DNA from: Hydractinia symbiolongicarpus
Lineage: Eukaryota > Cnidaria > Hydrozoa > Anthoathecata > Hydractiniidae
Assembly (NCBI RefSeq): GCF_029227915.1
Contig: NC_079878.1
Span: forward strand, 23,213,501 to 23,277,500
Length of the DNA stretch: 64,000 nt
Direction of reading: 5' to 3'
Shown: piece after piece, positions 1-11,138 of the stretch
How positions within the stretch are numbered: the stretch's first letter is position 1
Layout: each line of letters begins with the position of its first letter
The notes under the pieces: generated by a model
The model's database searches: none
The model's input: only the letters and a program-made list of their open reading frames with translations
What the model was told of the DNA's origin: nothing
Made by a program: the position numbers and the translations under genes

Positions 1-98
1 ATATTTGCACTAGGTCTTGGTAGGAAGTTCCATAATGAAGAAAAAGTTTATGCAACAAATTTGGTTGGGAGTTTAATATAAGCACTTTTGGAAGAGCC

Positions 99-503
99 AT
101 GGAAGTCATGGGAATCTGTAACGTGGTAAAATTCATTACATCCGACCATGGAATCGAAAAAGGACAATTGGTGATACCACTCGACGAGGACAAAGAAGAG
201 AATACTGTGAAAGTATTGGTACCATGTAGTGGCCTCACAAAGATCTTGTCGCCTTAAACCGCCATGAATTTAGTATAAACCACCAAAATCGTCCTGTAAG
301 ATTAGGCAAAATGCATTTTTTTAGTTGGAAAAATTATTGAAATGAAAAAGGTGGATTTATTTCTTTGGGAGCACATAAACTTTCATTCAAAAGACATTAA
401 TAAGCAGGGTCATTTAAATGTTGCGTACAAGAATGCAGTGTTCAGTGAGGCTGTTTATCTCGTACATGATGTAGCTGTGCCACCTGGAGAAATTGTGTAC
501 TGA
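99..503 (+). other. Two short open frames, possible exon remnants
   Basis: Two short ATG-started frames lie on the plus strand: 99-257 (52 codons, starting MEVMGICNVV) and 342-503 (53 codons, starting MKKVDLFLWEH and ending PPGEIVY). Both have protein-like composition, unlike the surrounding AT-rich DNA. I do not recognise a family. They could be two exons or fragments of one decayed gene whose 5' part lies left of the window. Confidence that either is translated is low. Confidence 0.22.
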
Positions 504-1269
504 TTTCACAGACCTATTTTTTGTATATATTACAAATTATAAAACAAATTATAACACAACATCTAATGAGGAAGTAAAAATATATTCTGAATAAACAGAA
601 ATGAAAGAGTGTTATTTTCATTTGATTTTAACGATTTTTACTTATATATACATATAGTATAGATGGAATTTTTCTACTTATTTTAGTACATTAAGTACAT
701 TGAAAGACAGCTGTTCTATTGGAAAGTCTTTCGCTGCACGAAAATTATCTCCAGTTTGACGAAGAAATATTGTTCGCAAGTCACTGTCTAAATTCCCATA
801 CAACGATTGATTTTCACCTTTCAAATATTTGAAAAGTTTATCTTGTTTTGATGTCTCAATAATCTTCATTCGATCAAATAAATCTTTAAAATTTAAAGAT
901 AAATTTAACGTTTCACCTATATACAACACGAGGCACTCATACACTCATCTAATCCACATTTTTCCTGATTTTGGTGACAAGACAAAATTTTCCCAACATC
1001 TAAATTACTTGCATAATCACGTGCATCACTATAGCTTACTATGTTGACATTTTTCTGTATCAAAATTTTTTTGAGTCTTTTATTTTAAGATCTTTGCGAC
1101 AAATTGCATTATTAGTAAACTCATGAATGAGTTTATTTTCATCTAATTAATCATGCAGTAAGATTATGCGTTCACACTGAACTTAATTTTGGCACAAAAG
1201 TTAAGATTTGTGACTTATATGTATGGATTAAAAAAATAAACAACAAACATTGTTCAAACCCTAGTTTTA
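504..1269. other. No gene seen
   Basis: AT-rich sequence in which I see no protein-like frame, RNA gene or clear terminal repeat. The open frames here have low-complexity translations and no recognisable motif. Confidence 0.5.
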
Positions 1270-1293
1270 CTCGATGATATTAAGGTGCGAGTC
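1270..1293 (+). repeat. Left arm of a 24-bp perfect inverted repeat
   Basis: The 24 bases here (CTCGATGATATT...) are the exact reverse complement of 4052-4075. The two arms face each other across about 2.8 kb that includes the tRNA-like sequence at 2925. No target-site duplication is visible outside the arms. They may be ends of a decayed DNA element or two opposed copies of a short dispersed repeat. Confidence 0.6.
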
Positions 1294-1722
1294 GGTCTGC
1301 ATTTTATGTTTGAAACATTCGTGAGGCAACGCGCAATATTCTGCTGTTAAATTCCGGTCTGTGAAATTTCTATACTAACGCAAGAATTTCAAAACAAGCT
1401 GCCAATGGATAAAAATAGTATTATTGTGCTGGGAAAGAAGAAGTGAATGTATCACTGTTTTAACCCCTTCTTCTCTTTCTTTTCTTTGAACATTGTATAC
1501 ATCCTGTTTTTTGTGATGCCAGATAGATGCTTTTGTAAAGTACTTGTAAAGTACTAAGGATTGATCAGTTGTGACTAGTGACTAACAAAAGAAAGGCAGT
1601 GCAGTAGAGCTTGGGCAAAGGAGACCAAAACTAGCTATAGATACATTGCCATATATCTATACTAAATGCTGTTTACAAGTACTAGTTGGGCCTTAAATTA
1701 ATATTTTGGAGGGCTCATCTTT

Positions 1723-1812
1723 CCTAGCTAGCTACACAGTAAGCTATTAAATTTGAGATCAAATATAAGAAATTGTCACAAAACCTAGCTATAGCTAGCT
1801 AGCTATATCTTT
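1723..1812. repeat. AGCT-rich simple sequence
   Basis: Low-complexity tract with runs of the self-complementary word TAGC/AGCTA, for example around 1725-1735 and 1789-1806. No coding signal is present. Confidence 0.55.
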
Positions 1813-2924
1813 GCCTTTTTAAGGTATAAAAACAAGAACAGCCAATTTTAAAACCAGCCTAAACATATTTAAAAACATATAATATAATATATTATGGCTT
1901 TATATTTATTTGTTTAAGCCATATACATATAAAGTTTAAAGTGAGACAAGTGCATTGCTGCTTTCTGTTTTTGTATCACATTTTTCATGACTTTGACACT
2001 GCAGAATTTTATAAAGCAGGCTATATATTTTTTCAGGTTGTCCTTCGTTTGTTTTGTGTGTACAATGAATGAACCTAATAACGAAGTGTTTGATGCATTG
2101 GTTTTAAATCATACGATAGTTCTATCATGTGGATACGTTGTCTATGATAATGGTTCTACAGTCTTGTGGTCTACAAGCACATGTGACTTCATCAGTTAAA
2201 TCAAAAATTGTTTGTGATAAAATCAGCAATGCACTTTGATCCATAAAATAACAGTATATATATAATGTAAAACATGGTTTAAAAACTAATGATAAAAGGA
2301 CTATATATTTACTGTAAAATATAAAAAAACTTTGAGGAACTTGACGTTATAAAGGTTTCTGTCATGTGAAATCAATTGATCTGGGTACATATTTTATTCA
2401 GAGAAACTTTTCGTGAGAAAAACTTTCCAAATATCTGTAGAAAGTTAAACTTTTGCAATTTGTGATTTCTAAGTTTTCGAATTTGCTCGTCAAAAGTTTT
2501 TTAAAAAAAATTAGTGGATAACATTGTGAACCAACAATTTAAATTAAACTTTTGTATATAAATGTATAAACAATTCAGATTAAACATTTGTATATAAATG
2601 GTCATTTTTAAAAGTTTTGTAAAAAAGCCCCAAAATCGTAAAATTCGTGAAAGTTTCTCTTGCAAAAGTTTCTCCAAATAAGGTTTCAAAATTTCAGCTG
2701 TGAAAAATCCAAGCAAGGTTAAAAGTGTAATATATATATATACCATATTATTAAACATTACATTCTGTTCTAATTCTGTTAATTTACGAAGAATTAGTTT
2801 ATATTCACTACTTAATAGTGAATTTTCATCCAGGCAGCAGTCTATCTTGTATAATAAAAAAAAATTGAATTTTGATATCCACAGAAAAAGTTAAGTAGGC
2901 ATCTGTAAAGTTTTGCATACTTAT

Positions 2925-2992
2925 GCCCTGTTGGTCTAATGGCTATGACACTCATACAAATGAGAGATCCAGGTTCAAATCCTGGACAGGGC
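2925..2992 (+). tRNA. tRNA-like sequence, Glu-like, with shortened anticodon arm (probable pseudogene or SINE head)
   Basis: A perfect 7-bp acceptor stem pairs GCCCTGT (2925-2931) with ACAGGGC (2986-2992). A perfect 5-bp T stem pairs CCAGG with CCTGG around the loop TTCAAAT. Both internal RNA polymerase III promoter boxes match consensus: A box TGGTCTAATGG (2932-2942) and B box GGTTCAAATCC (2972-2982). Overall it resembles metazoan tRNA-Glu. The anticodon arm is short: CTCAT pairs with ATGAG leaving only four loop bases, or a 4-bp stem leaves six. The total is 68 nt, so a normal 7-base anticodon loop cannot form and I assign no amino acid. It is either a decayed tRNA gene or the 5' part of a tRNA-derived SINE; no clear SINE tail is visible. 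Confidence 0.6.
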
Positions 2993-3000
2993 AAGATAAA

Positions 3001-4051
3001 ACATAATTATCTTGCATCTACAACACAATAAGGAGTATATGATATTTATATAGCTATGTGAGGATAATTGGTATTTTTTAAATTATAGGGGGAGTGTTAA
3101 ATGCATTCATCACTTTCATTTAAAGACCACAAAAATGCCATGTCTGGAGGATAGTGAACTGAACTGATCTAATAATATATTTACGTCTTGTATTTTATAG
3201 ATCAAAACATTCAATAGAACTGATAAAAAATAGAAATAATAAGTTTGTTAGTTCATTGGACGATCTTTATCCATTGTCAAGAAAAGGCAGCTAGCTATAT
3301 ATATACTTCTTAAATAGAAATTTTCGCTTGCGAACCAAGGGGATAATATTATAATGCTTTACCAATGTTAACATTTTCGCCGTTTCTGATTGACTCCGAG
3401 AAAACACATTATGCAGCTACCATATTTCTTTGATTTTATTGTTGTTCTCGGCTTTTGATTGGCTTAGGATTTAACATTTATTACACACTGCATCTTTCAA
3501 ACTTGCGGACCAAGCTTCAGCAGTTTTTAGCTGAAACTTTGTAATATGGTTAAGAAAAGGGTTTGGGGCAACATGCATGCACTAGATACGTATATATAAT
3601 TATTGTTCGTAATAAGCCATAGGATGAATGCTACAAACTATGTCTTCCTTAATGTAGTATCTGGCCTATAAACCATGTTATCCAAACAAAACCTCAGGTC
3701 AGAGAAACTTTTGAGGTGGTTTTTAGGACATTACGTTGAACTAAAGCTCTCTTGGATGTTAAGGGAAACGTGATTTTGAGAGTTATATTGATACAGTTCT
3801 TATAAGCCAAAATTCGCGTTTTAGTAACATACCATTGTGCTGCCCCATCTGATTTTCTATGAAAACCGTGTCTTGATCAAAGGCTTGTTACGCCCGAACA
3901 GCTACGTGGGAGCCATTATGTTTGCAACCATTGAAAAGTGCATAAAATTTGCAGACCAGCGGTGGGTCACTTTTTATCAGACTATAAAAAACAACTGAGA
4001 AATAGCTCATCAAAGTTACGCTTTTTACTTTACGAAAAGTGATGATTTCTG
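3001..4051. other. No gene seen
   Basis: AT-rich intergenic DNA between the tRNA-like sequence and the right arm of the 24-bp inverted repeat. No protein-like frame longer than about 60 codons and no recognisable RNA gene. Confidence 0.45.
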
Positions 4052-4075
4052 GACTCGCACCTTAATATCATCGAG
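4052..4075 (-). repeat. Right arm of a 24-bp perfect inverted repeat
   Basis: Exact reverse complement of 1270-1293. See that entry. Confidence 0.6.
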
Positions 4076-4579
4076 AATCTCACTCTCTCTCTCGAAGCAT
4101 TCTCTTGTTGACTATTTCCTTATATCCATTGTCAGCTTTATCATAAAGACAGCGCAATGCTCTCATGAAAGCCACTCTCACTTTGAGTATTGGCAGTAAA
4201 AACAAAATATTTTTTGATGTTGAATAGACTCATGTTAAACGCATGATTTTAATATGTCACCTTTTTGATATTAAACTCATGCATAAACGTATGTTTATTG
4301 CGTGTAAAATCATCATGACTTTATTTTTAGCATTGCCACCTATAAGTTTAAAACTTTGAAAAAAACATGTTTATCAATAAACGCATTGGTGGGAACCAGG
4401 CTTTAGAAAAAATATATTGACTATTAAACAGGACACATACGTGTAAGATGGCGGACGTGTAAGATGTATCATGCAAAGGGGAGGAGTTATCTAATAACCA
4501 AATATATTGCAAGTTAGATAACAACATATCAATAGAACCAGAGTGTAATGAATCGTTTATAGAAAGATAATATCTTGAA

Positions 4580-4783
4580 ATGGACCGGATGACTAGCGAC
4601 TTGAAAGATTTTATAAAAGTTAGCATGAACGTAAATAATAACAGACCGAACTTTGGAAATGATTATCTAGAAAGGTTGGTGAAACATCTGAAATCAAGGA
4701 TTTTCTTTTTAGAGGAAGACGTAAGGCATAAAAATACGCTAATATCGCAACTTGTATTAAACGTACTGATTCGTGACGATTAA
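4580..4783 (+). pseudogene. Coiled-coil ORF remnant, possibly an ORF1-like retroelement piece
   Basis: A 67-codon frame opens with ATG at 4580. Its second half (around LKSRIFFLEEDVRHKN) has the heptad spacing of a coiled coil, as in the ORF1/gag-like proteins of non-LTR retroelements. It ends at a stop, after which the same strand carries the dispersed repeat starting near 4894. No catalytic motif is present, so assignment to a retroelement is inference. It may be the first piece of the decayed unit that continues to about 5740. Confidence 0.3.
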
Positions 4784-4893
4784 AAATCAACCTCACGACT
4801 TTAAACAAATTATGATTCGAAAGAACCTTCACATAATGATCAACACTTTCAACTCCCTCGGAGATCAACAAAAAAATTAATTGATCACAGAGG

Positions 4894-5130
4894 AGAAAAT
4901 AATTTACAAAGAGGTGGTAAGCCACCGCAATGATGAACTCAACCTGTTAGGTCTTTGGAAACAAGCTAGAGGTTGTACTCCTCTAGAGAATATGCATCTA
5001 AAAGCACAATTCTCCCTTTTTACAAGGAATTAAAAAAATAAAATAAAATAAAATAAAATAAAAAGGACACAACACATTTGAAAAGATAAACAGAACTTTA
5101 ACCAAGGGCAGGTAGGTTTCGACCCTTTTA
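4894..5130 (+). repeat. Dispersed repeat family B, copy 1
   Basis: Starts GAAAATAATTTACAAAGAGG and is closely matched at 20375-20545 (partial), 21690-21985 and 25148-25312; a 5' scrap is at 7030-7055. Shared features are a small palindrome GGTGG...CCACC, a CTAGAGG...CCTCTAG hairpin, an A-rich tract, and the word GGGCAGGTAGGTTTCGACCC. This copy has an AAAAT pentanucleotide run (5036-5065) in the A-rich tract. It does not itself look protein coding. It may be a SINE, a MITE or an untranslated module of a larger retroelement. Confidence 0.65.
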
Positions 5131-5740
5131 AACGAAACAATATGCAATAATCGTTTCAATCCCTTATCTGTTGATGACCGATGTAATGATGAGAATATCT
5201 CAACAAATTCTGATGAGGTATTCGCGGAGCCCGAACCCACACAAAATATACGAATCAATAAAAAGAGCAAGAAAGATATACAAGAGAATAGGAGTAACTA
5301 CATCGCAACGCAGATATAACTACCATTTTAAGACAGAGATGTTATTGAAAAAAAGGTGGTTTCTCTCCAAAGAATAAGAAGGCATCGGAAAACTTCTGTA
5401 TTCTCCCCTTTACAGGTTGATCGAAAAGCTATTGGATTTCGGCCGTACTGAAACAAACACCTATGAATGCTTAGGATCTGGTGCGGCCCTTGAGTAAGCC
5501 TTCCCTGCCTTCTGCAAGACACCAGCCACATTTATTGACACCATCCGCCAAAACCAATAACTTTTGTTAAACGTTGGAAAAAGAAGAGTCGACAACTACA
5601 ATTCGTATCGTTGTTGCTTTTAACTACTGACACAGAGCCCAGGGTTAAGAAAGGTAGACTTGGAACCCAGCCCTTAGAAAGGTTGTGGCAAAGAATGAAA
5701 AGCAGCAAACCTGGAAACAAAAAAGCTTTCCGGCCTTAGA
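5100..5740 (+). pseudogene. Decayed plus-strand coding region of unknown family
   Basis: The plus strand holds protein-like stretches broken by stops and frameshifts. One acidic stretch reads SVDDRCNDENISTNSDEVF (about 5163-5219), followed by a lysine-rich part. I do not recognise a catalytic domain. The position directly after repeat family B, and the coiled-coil frame at 4580, suggest one decayed retroelement unit. This is inference. Confidence 0.25.
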
Positions 5741-5788
5741 CATAAACACATGAGAAATCGTATAGTATTAATATTTAATGCTTTCATA

Positions 5789-6197
5789 TCAACGGTTTTT
5801 AGTTATGCGCCAATTATTTGGATGTTTTGCAGCAAGTTGTCTATTAACTCCATTAATTCTATTTAAAAAGTTCTCTCCAGTCAATTTGTGGCCAATTTGA
5901 GGTAAAGGAGCTATTACAGGAAGCTGGTATTTCATGTGTTCACGAATCAAATCTACGTCAAATTTTATGTGACATCTACAAAACAACCCAAGGTATTAGT
6001 CCTCCATTTATGTTAGATGTTTTTCGAGTAAAGGAAGTTCCATATCTGTTGCGAAAAGTAAACTTACTGTCATTACCCAGAGCAACCACAAGTAATTTTG
6101 GAACATCATCTTTTGTATTTAGATGAAGTCTTGAGACTTTTAAAGCAGCTTTAAGCACCATAAAAATGTAAAATTTGTGTTTATGCAAGTTATGCAA
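5789..6197 (-). pseudogene. Decayed coding fragment, unknown function
   Basis: Two overlapping minus-strand frames (5976-6197 and 5789-5986) read as one protein-like stretch with a frameshift or stop near 5980. The composition is globular and not low complexity, with segments such as VLKAALKVSRLHLNTKDD and GENFLNRINGVNRQ. The latter faintly recalls the C-terminal part of SGNH-like hydrolases carried by some invertebrate retroelements. I cannot confirm a catalytic motif, so no function is assigned. Confidence 0.25.
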
Positions 6198-6499
6198 ATG
6201 AGTAGTGACAGTTCGTAGTCTTATTTTTTATTTTTTGTTCTTTCGTTATATTAGTTATCTCAGTTGGTGTAAATTAGTCTATAAGCTATGTAAAACCAAC
6301 TATAAATAAATAGTAAAAAATAAATAAAGATAAAACAGTGGTATAGCACAAGACATTAATAAAAACAAAAGACAACAAACAAAACAATTAGGGAATTCAA
6401 ACTGAATTAATAGGTACACGTAAAATAAATAAAACTTATTATGAGGAAACTTACCTTAAATGGATAAATCTTAGAATAATTCCCAACGGAACAAATGTA

Positions 6500-6597
6500 A
6501 ACTACAGCAGGCAACGATCTGTGCGACAGGACTTGTAAACCTGGCTGTAGCTTTACACGTGTTAAGGGCGTTCACACTTTAACCTTAGGCAAAAGGT
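6500..6597 (-). ncRNA. Degenerate copy of the retroelement 3' cloverleaf motif
   Basis: Read on the minus strand, this resembles the cloverleaf-like motif in the 3' regions of the RLE-USP elements (10898-10981, 16263-16346). It keeps the CAGG...CCTG arm and the AGCTACAGCCAG core. The long outer stem is no longer complementary here. It directly adjoins a reverse-transcriptase fragment from the same family, so this is a deleted relic of such an element. Confidence 0.45.
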
Positions 6598-6617
6598 TTA
6601 AGTGTTCATAAAAATGG

Positions 6618-7029
6618 CTCTAATTCGCGGGATCAAAAGATGTTGCAAGATCCAAAGTTTTTGTACTCCAGTGTATAAGGACTTATTAATGAAACCCGGG
6701 CTATCTAGCAGCTTTTCCTCCAATTCGTCGATGGACTTCCTGACTGAGATAGAACAATCAATAATCTGGCCTAAAAATCGCACTTGCGAGTCATGAATAA
6801 ATGGGATATACTGTGAGAAATCAATGTCGTTTTTAGGGCTACTTATACTAAAAGGGGTGCTATTAATAGATCTTCCCTTGATGATCAGAAAACTATGGGA
6901 TTTTTCAGCGCGAAATGTCATATTGGCCCAACTTAGAGCTGTGGTGCACCTGTTAAGGAGTACTTGTGTTCAAGCAACAGAAGAAGACATGATGTTTATG
7001 TCGTCCATGAAAGCCCTTATCACAGGTAA
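6618..7029 (-). pseudogene. Reverse transcriptase fragment of the RLE-USP retrotransposon family
   Basis: The minus-strand frame 6598-6921 is close to residues 552-652 of the large ORF at 12566-15592 (for example TFRAEKSHSFLIIKGRSIN and the palm motif RFLGQIIDCSIS). Nucleotide similarity to 13638-14048 runs from about 6618 to 7029 and then stops, with repeat family B sequence joined directly after. The piece is an internally deleted scrap and cannot be active. Confidence 0.75.
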
Positions 7030-7429
7030 GGATAAGAAAATAATTTACAAAGAGGTGGCTGATCAAACCCCCTTTATAATAATAATAATTTTTAATTAAT
7101 AATTTACTAATAAGTTATGGTGATCTATTGATGAAACAAAAGAATGGCATCTTGCTACAATATACAGCCCTCGAAATTAGCGTCGGCAATTGCAGTTTCA
7201 TTTCGCGACTGCAAAAAACTGCCGAGGCTGTTGAGATACACTTACTTAATGTGTTGTCCGACTTTCTGACTACACAGCCTACTAATATTGCAAGTGTAAA
7301 GCACTACCTTCTACGGACATTGCGAACGTTGAAAACAATCGATTTAATGCGGTGGCCAAAATCGTCAAGGAAAAAAATTATTTTGTTCTGTTTATTTTTA
7401 GATATCGTTAAAAGTTTCTTTTTCTAACA

Positions 7430-7926
7430 ATTCAACCAATTTTTTTTGTGTGTGTGAAAATAAGTCACAAGTTTCACTTAGTTACCAAGGTAGAAGTAAA
7501 AAATAATTCCGCTAGATACTGTTAAATATTTTCTTTATCTAATAAATTTTTCATTCTATTAATTTTGAGTGCTAAAATATTTTGCATGTGTTGCTGTTAT
7601 TACGCAATGCTCTTTAAGCGCGCACATGTTCTAAAAAAATAATTTCCACATGGGTTATATTTTGTTTTTCGAATGGTGGTCTTGCATTCGAGTCAAAAAT
7701 CGAGTATATATTGTTTTTTCAGTCGTTTCAATGAGAAAAGATTGTTTCACGTCTTTTTTTGATAAATTGATTTGATATATTCTTCACGTGTTTGTTCACG
7801 ATATGTCAGTACGTAAATTTTTATGTTTTATTTCAGTTGATGTTAATTAATTATATGTGGTGTATATTTAAAACACATGAGATTTTAAATGTGTATTAAC
7901 TTTGTTTTATTCTTAGCTTTCAAGGA
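7430..7926. other. 5' non-coding part of the hAT element
   Basis: AT-rich sequence between the left terminal repeat and the first transposase frame. I see no gene. It presumably contains the transposon promoter, but no motif can be named. Confidence 0.4.
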
Positions 7927-10185
7927 ATGGTACGGCAAAAAACTGTTGAGTCTTGGGGTTTCCCGACCCTGGGAATGGAACTGAATGAGGACAACGAGGT
8001 AGCTAGCATTTTCTGCAAAGTATGTAGGGAATTTTACGGAGATGCCAACAAAATGAAGAATGTACATTTAAATTACATTGGAATCATGAAAACTCAGGGC
8101 AATTATGTTGCTGGAAGTAAAGTTATTAAAAAAACAATTTTTACAATCACGTCACTAAAAATGAAGCACACAAGACCGCAGTGTTGCGTTTACAGGAAAA
8201 AAGAACATTGACCTCGATAGCGCCAGATTTTCAAAACAAAGCCGCTACTGCAACAAGTCCACGCAAATCTTTGTTAAGTCCCATGATAAGAGAATGCTAA
8301 CGCTAAACAGCAATTGACAAAAAAATTCCAGCTTTCTCACTATATTGCCACGAAAGCACGATCTTTTAAGTTATATGAAGAGTTTTCAAATTATGAAAAG
8401 ACGCACCATGGCGTCGATCTCGGTAATGCTTATTTCAAAGATAAGGCTGGCGCTGAAATAGCCAAATACATTGCATTAGTCGCCGCAATAAAGAAATCAC
8501 AGAGCCTTTAAATCAAAATGTTTTTAATTACTACAGCGTTTTGTTAGATGGTAGTAGTGCTAAGTGTGTTGACGAAAAAGAACAATACGTGATCAAGACC
8601 TGCGTAAATGCCGCACCCAAATTTAAGGATATGTCCGCTCGAAGAACTGGAAGAATGCGATGCCCGGGGATTAAGCAAGACTTTGGCGTAGGCTGTAACC
8701 AAAATGAATTTTACCTTCCCAAGGAGTCAGAAAGAGATTGGAATGTGTAGCGATGCAGCCCCTGTGAATCGCGCCCAATATAACATCGTCTGGGAAGAGC
8801 TTGCGACCACTACATGCTTGTTTTGTGTCCATCACATAAAGTGGAACTTGCAATGAATGATTCTTTTAATGGAAGCGATAAAAGCACACGCTGTAAAAAA
8901 CATAATGACATTTATTATCTTTTTAAGAAAGCTGCTCTAAGATGGCGACTGTTTAAAAGACAAGCTATGGGCATCCGCACAAGTGGTACAAAAAAAGATA
9001 TGGCACTCGATGGGTTGAGAACAAAATTTGACTCGCTTACAACAGACTTGCACAACCTACCTATTTTGTTAGGATTTCTGAACCATCAAATTTCTGACCC
9101 GCATAACCCGCATTTTAAGAACACAATAAACACTGTTTATGTCGTGTTTAACGCAATAAAGCTGGATATTCTCCCTTTAATTAGACCGTTATCAAAAATA
9201 CTGCAAAGTAATAATCTACTCGGGCCAGGTGACCAGGCAGAACATAAGTAGGATTCATCGCTTACTATGTGACGAGGGTGATCAAACCTTTACAAACGAG
9301 GAATTATTCCCAACAACAAATACAATTCATGGCGAACTTGATGACAAACCTGCAGTAATTGTACCTGAGCGCCAAACTCGAAATGCAACTACTGCAAATC
9401 CCAACAATAAGTATTCACTCTTTCACGAATATCTCCTTTCTGGATCTGTGGAAGATGCTATTAACAATGCAATTGAAGAATTCAAGGATATCCTTGAACG
9501 CCTTGAACAGTCATTCCAAGATCGTTTCTCAGACGTGGTGCAAGATCCAACCTTTCTTGCATGTGCAAGATTTTTTAACACTCCATCCTATCCTTACTTA
9601 GATGATTTCGATGTTTTCTATGAGGCAACTGTTGGAGCTATTGTGAGAAGATTTAGAGCGAATTTTGTTGCAAATGGTTGCAATATTGACCGACTGAAGC
9701 CAGAGCTTCGTATTGTAATTACGCATGTTACGAAATTCCCTTCAAACAGCCGTCCCAATAAAGCCTGGCCTCAATTATTTCAAATGAAAGAAGGTTTAGA
9801 AATTAGCAACATCCTTCACGTTGCTGAATTGTCCATTTTTGTGCCGTTGTCTAACGCAGAAAGTGAACGTATTTTCTCAATGCTCTTGAGAATTTATACA
9901 AAACATCTCAGCTCTTTCAACAATGACACTGTTGAACGATTGCTTCAACTTCGAACATCCAAAGATTTTTCCCTGAAGAATTACGATCACGCCGTAGAGT
10001 TCTCTCTCACTGTTTATCCAGATGGTGCCACAAGAAAGAGACCGCGCCATGTTGAAGGTCACAATTACCCTGACAAACAAAAGCCAAACGAAAACAAGAA
10101 GATGTTATCGGCTGAAGCATGCGGAGACATTATTCTGTCTGATATTTCCGATGACGAGTGGTCCGATTCGTCCGACGAAGATTGA
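7927..10185 (+). pseudogene. hAT transposase pseudogene
   Basis: hAT transposases cut and paste DNA in the nucleus. The first part (7927-8211, ESWGFPTLGMELNEDNEV, then CKVCREFYG) looks like a BED-type zinc-finger region. The middle pieces include CPSHKVELAMNDSF (about 8824), comparable to the conserved hAT motif before the insertion domain. The last frame (9229-10185) ends with the hAT C-terminal dimerisation region, PLSNAESERIFSMLLRIY at about 9844, followed by VERLLQLR. Stops and frameshifts separate the pieces (about 8140, 8290, 8750, 9240), so it is dead. The C-terminal 318-codon frame alone is uninterrupted and ends in an acidic tail. Confidence 0.8.
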
Positions 10186-10497
10186 TTCCATTGATTGTAC
10201 TTACTTTTTAGTTTATAGTGTTTTTATAAAGATTTTATAGCTTGTTCTTTTATATAAGTTTTATAATTTGCTCTTCTTCATTCTTCAAAATACACACGTG
10301 GTAGACAATATGAATTATTCCCGTATAGAATTAATTCTCGAGTTGCGTAGCTTGCAGTAGCATCAAAAAAGCGATTATGTTTTTCATCGTAAACACCCGG
10401 ACTTGTGCTGTTTCATTTATGACTAAACAGACAAAAATATATTTAAAGGGTAAGTAAGACTAACGTACCTTAAAAAATAATATTTTCCAAATTGCCG
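10186..10497. other. 3' non-coding part of the hAT element
   Basis: Sequence between the transposase stop and the right subterminal repeats. No coding signal is seen. Confidence 0.4.
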
Positions 10498-10897
10498 ACG
10501 CTTCACTCTCTCGCGTCGGCAAATTATTGCCGAGGAATTACTGCTGCAAATGTTTTTTCCGCTAATTTCGAGGGCTGATGAAAAAGGTTTACAATACAGC
10601 AAGCTGCACTGAAGTATCTTGTCTACAGGGACGGTGGATGTAAATAAAATTGGGATTAGGCTCCCAGAAGAAGGTGCTGAATACACTTTCTTGCTTATTA
10701 CAAGCATGAGTACTGTCCAACTTGGACCTATAACTATTCACTGAGAAAATCTTAAAGAGAAAAAACAATCCTTCAATCACAAACAATACGACACAAGACA
10801 GATCTAACAACATAAACGGACTGGTTACAGAACAAACACAAATGGAAAAAATGTATATGTCAAAAATATATAATATAAAAAAAGAATTATATAAAAC

Positions 10898-10981
10898 CCT
10901 CCTGTGCGCCAGAACTTGTGACTCTGGCTGTAGCTTTCCACATGTGTTACAGGGCCCCAACACTCAGCCTTACACAGGAGG
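10898..10981 (-). ncRNA. Cloverleaf-like RNA structure in the retroelement 3' region, copy 1
   Basis: Element-sense RNA is closed by a 9-bp perfect stem, CCTCCTGTG with CACAGGAGG. Inside are arms GGC/GCC, CTGTA/TACAG and CCAGA/TCTGG. Copies 3 and 4 have different stem sequences that still pair. This resembles a structure kept for recognition by the element's own protein, or a ribozyme. It matches neither the hammerhead core nor an HDV-like fold that I can verify by eye. Confidence 0.6.
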
Positions 10982-11083
10982 TTGTCATGACAGGACCAGC
11001 CTGTACATATTTTGACTAAGGACAGCAGGGTTGTCAAGCCTGAAGACCAAGTTAGTAAACTTGAGCACCTTACTGAACTGGGG

Positions 11084-11138
11084 TAAAAAGTGGGGTCGTT
11101 ATTCCCAAAGACAAGCTGAAAGCAAACCCCCTTGCTAA
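11084..11138 (-). ncRNA. Conserved 3' region hairpin (motif A), copy 1
   Basis: In element sense: AGCAAGGGGGTTTG, then GTCTTTGGG..., and CCCAC with TTACCCC. The core hairpin pairs GGG with CCC around an AATAACGA-type loop. Other copies change both sides together (GGAG/CTCC at 18629, 18716 and 20888; GGGT/ACCC at 40693). The hairpin lies between the ORF stop and the cloverleaf in copies 1 and 2, and in the same order in copies 3 and 4. Confidence 0.6.

Larger units (their letters stand above)
7165..10577 (+). mobile_element. hAT-family DNA transposon, decayed
   Basis: Terminal inverted repeats begin CAGCCCTCGAAATTAGCG (7165-7182); the right end 10560-10577 is the reverse complement of the same 18 bases. 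Subterminal GTCGGCAA/TTGCCGA motifs lie inside both ends. The transposase remnant runs at 7927-10185. hAT elements make 8-bp target duplications, but the flanks here (ACAATATA left, ATGAAAAA right) do not match. The right end directly abuts the 3' end of an RLE-USP retrotransposon, which may have replaced the original right flank. Confidence 0.75.

Noticed and set aside
7157-10585. 8-bp target duplication for the hAT element
   Set aside because: ACAATATA on the left and ATGAAAAA on the right do not match; the right flank belongs to the neighbouring retroelement.
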